Below are positions 5,178-5,736 of a stretch of 5,736 nucleotides of DNA, one piece after another. Position 1 is the stretch's first letter. The number at the start of each line of letters is the position of its first letter. The DNA is from Chloroflexota bacterium (lineage in GTDB: Bacteria > Chloroflexota > Anaerolineae > Anaerolineales > UBA11858): assembly GCA_030666985.1 (NCBI GenBank), contig DAOUWT010000186.1:1-5736 (forward strand), in the 5' to 3' direction. Made by a program: the position numbers and the translations under genes. The notes under the pieces were generated by a model that was not told where the DNA came from, ran no database searches, and saw only the letters and a program-made list of their open reading frames with translations.

Positions 5178-5736
5178 CCCCCATGTTGTAGAACCTCCCC
5201 CTTCTCGGCTAAAAAACTTGGACAACAACCAATCCACAAAGGTTGGAAAATGCACATTGAACCATACTGCTAGTTTCATGGGCCAGGGAATAACAAGCCC
5301 TCGCCGCCTGTTATTGGCTATACGCAATATGCTTCTGGCAATATCTTCAGCGCTGAGCAAAAGCCAATTGGGCGTTATAGACTCCGTCTCCCAATCAACT
5401 CCGGCATGTTGACCAAATTCCGTCGCCACCGCCCCAGGATAAATAACTGAGACATGAACACCCGTCCCCCTTGCCTCGCGGCGGAGGCCTTCCGTGAAAC
5501 CACGTATGGCAAACTTTGTCGCCGCATACACGCTATAAGTGGGCGGAGCCACCCAAGCAGCCACACTAGAAATATTGATAATATGCCCGTGGCGGCGTTC
5601 GATCATGTGGGGCAACACTAAACGAGAAGCTTGGATCACCGCTGTAACATTGACTCGAATTTGGGCCGCAATATCATCTTCAGGGTCTTGGTCATCTAGC
5701 CACATCAAACGTCCAAAACCGGCATTATTAAGCAAA
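5163..5736 (-). CDS. Short-chain dehydrogenase/reductase, partial (5' end beyond the window)
   Basis: About 190 residues of a classical SDR run off the right edge, so the TGxxxGxG cofactor-binding motif and true start are not visible. Numbering from the first complete codon (a TTG leucine at 5735, not a start), NNAGFG is at 3-8, active-site Asn in VNV at 29, catalytic Ser at 57 (ISSVAA), Tyr 70 and Lys 74 (YAATK). The Ser-Tyr and Tyr-Lys spacings of 13 and 4 are canonical. IYPGAVATEF (98-107) follows the substrate loop. A hydrophobic, tryptophan-rich stretch (about 148-172) near the C-terminus could bind membrane or substrate. It should be an active NAD(P)-dependent oxidoreductase; the substrate cannot be told. 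The final four residues (VTRK) and the stop are encoded within repeat array 5, so the natural C-terminus may once have differed. It converges on the coaD-side genes and is probably unrelated to them. Confidence 0.9.
   Translation of the reverse strand, partial: LLNNAGFGRLMWLDDQDPEDDIAAQIRVNVTAVIQASRLVLPHMIERRHGHIINISSVAAWVAPPTYSVYAATKFAIRGFTEGLRREARGTGVHVSVIYPGAVATEFGQHAGVDWETESITPNWLLLSAEDIARSILRIANNRRRGLVIPWPMKLAVWFNVHFPTFVDWLLSKFFSREGGGSTTWGVTRK

Noticed and set aside
4998..5412. Two plus-strand open frames across the terminator, array 5 and the SDR gene
   Set aside because: They translate the terminator and repeat units and run antisense to a clear SDR gene; no recognisable protein features.

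Overview
The window looks like chromosomal DNA from a Chloroflexota-type bacterium, probably Anaerolineae-like. This rests on an unusually long RecG with a helical N-terminal domain, a coaD gene followed by a coiled-coil gene of the family shared by Chloroflexota and Actinobacteria, and many short GTGA-type repeats between genes. No rRNA or marker gene confirms the taxon, so treat it as an inference.

Layout. Positions 1-311 hold no gene. They contain a tandem array of 7/8-bp units (1-104), a terminator-like hairpin (112-137) and a 138-bp imperfect palindrome resembling a REP/MITE-type dispersed element (158-295). The right end of the palindrome carries a possible promoter. degV (312-1142, TTG start) is followed 5 bp later by recG (1148-3721), which carries a ten-fold (E/D)(A/S)PTP(G/E) repeat between its N-terminal domain and its wedge domain. 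A small repeat array separates recG from coaD (3804-4328). Next come another array, an extended -10 promoter, and a third array lying in the leader of a coiled-coil gene (4510-5001). A strong intrinsic terminator (5027-5063) closes the plus-strand block. A 3'-terminal fragment of a short-chain dehydrogenase (SDR) gene enters from the right on the minus strand (5163-5736) and ends inside a fifth array.

How the genes relate. The set is mostly housekeeping: fatty-acid binding and handover (DegV/FakB type), replication-fork repair (RecG), coenzyme A synthesis (CoaD), and a probable envelope or division-related coiled-coil protein of unknown role. degV and recG are almost certainly co-transcribed. 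coaD probably shares that transcript because no terminator or convincing promoter separates it from recG. The coiled-coil gene appears to have its own promoter.

The feature that ordinary annotation explains least is the family of GTGANNN(N) arrays. They occupy every intergenic gap longer than 5 bp, are differently diversified at each site, and in three cases begin at or overlap a stop codon with the GTGA strand in sense orientation. I see no defence system, CRISPR array, transposase or RNA gene.
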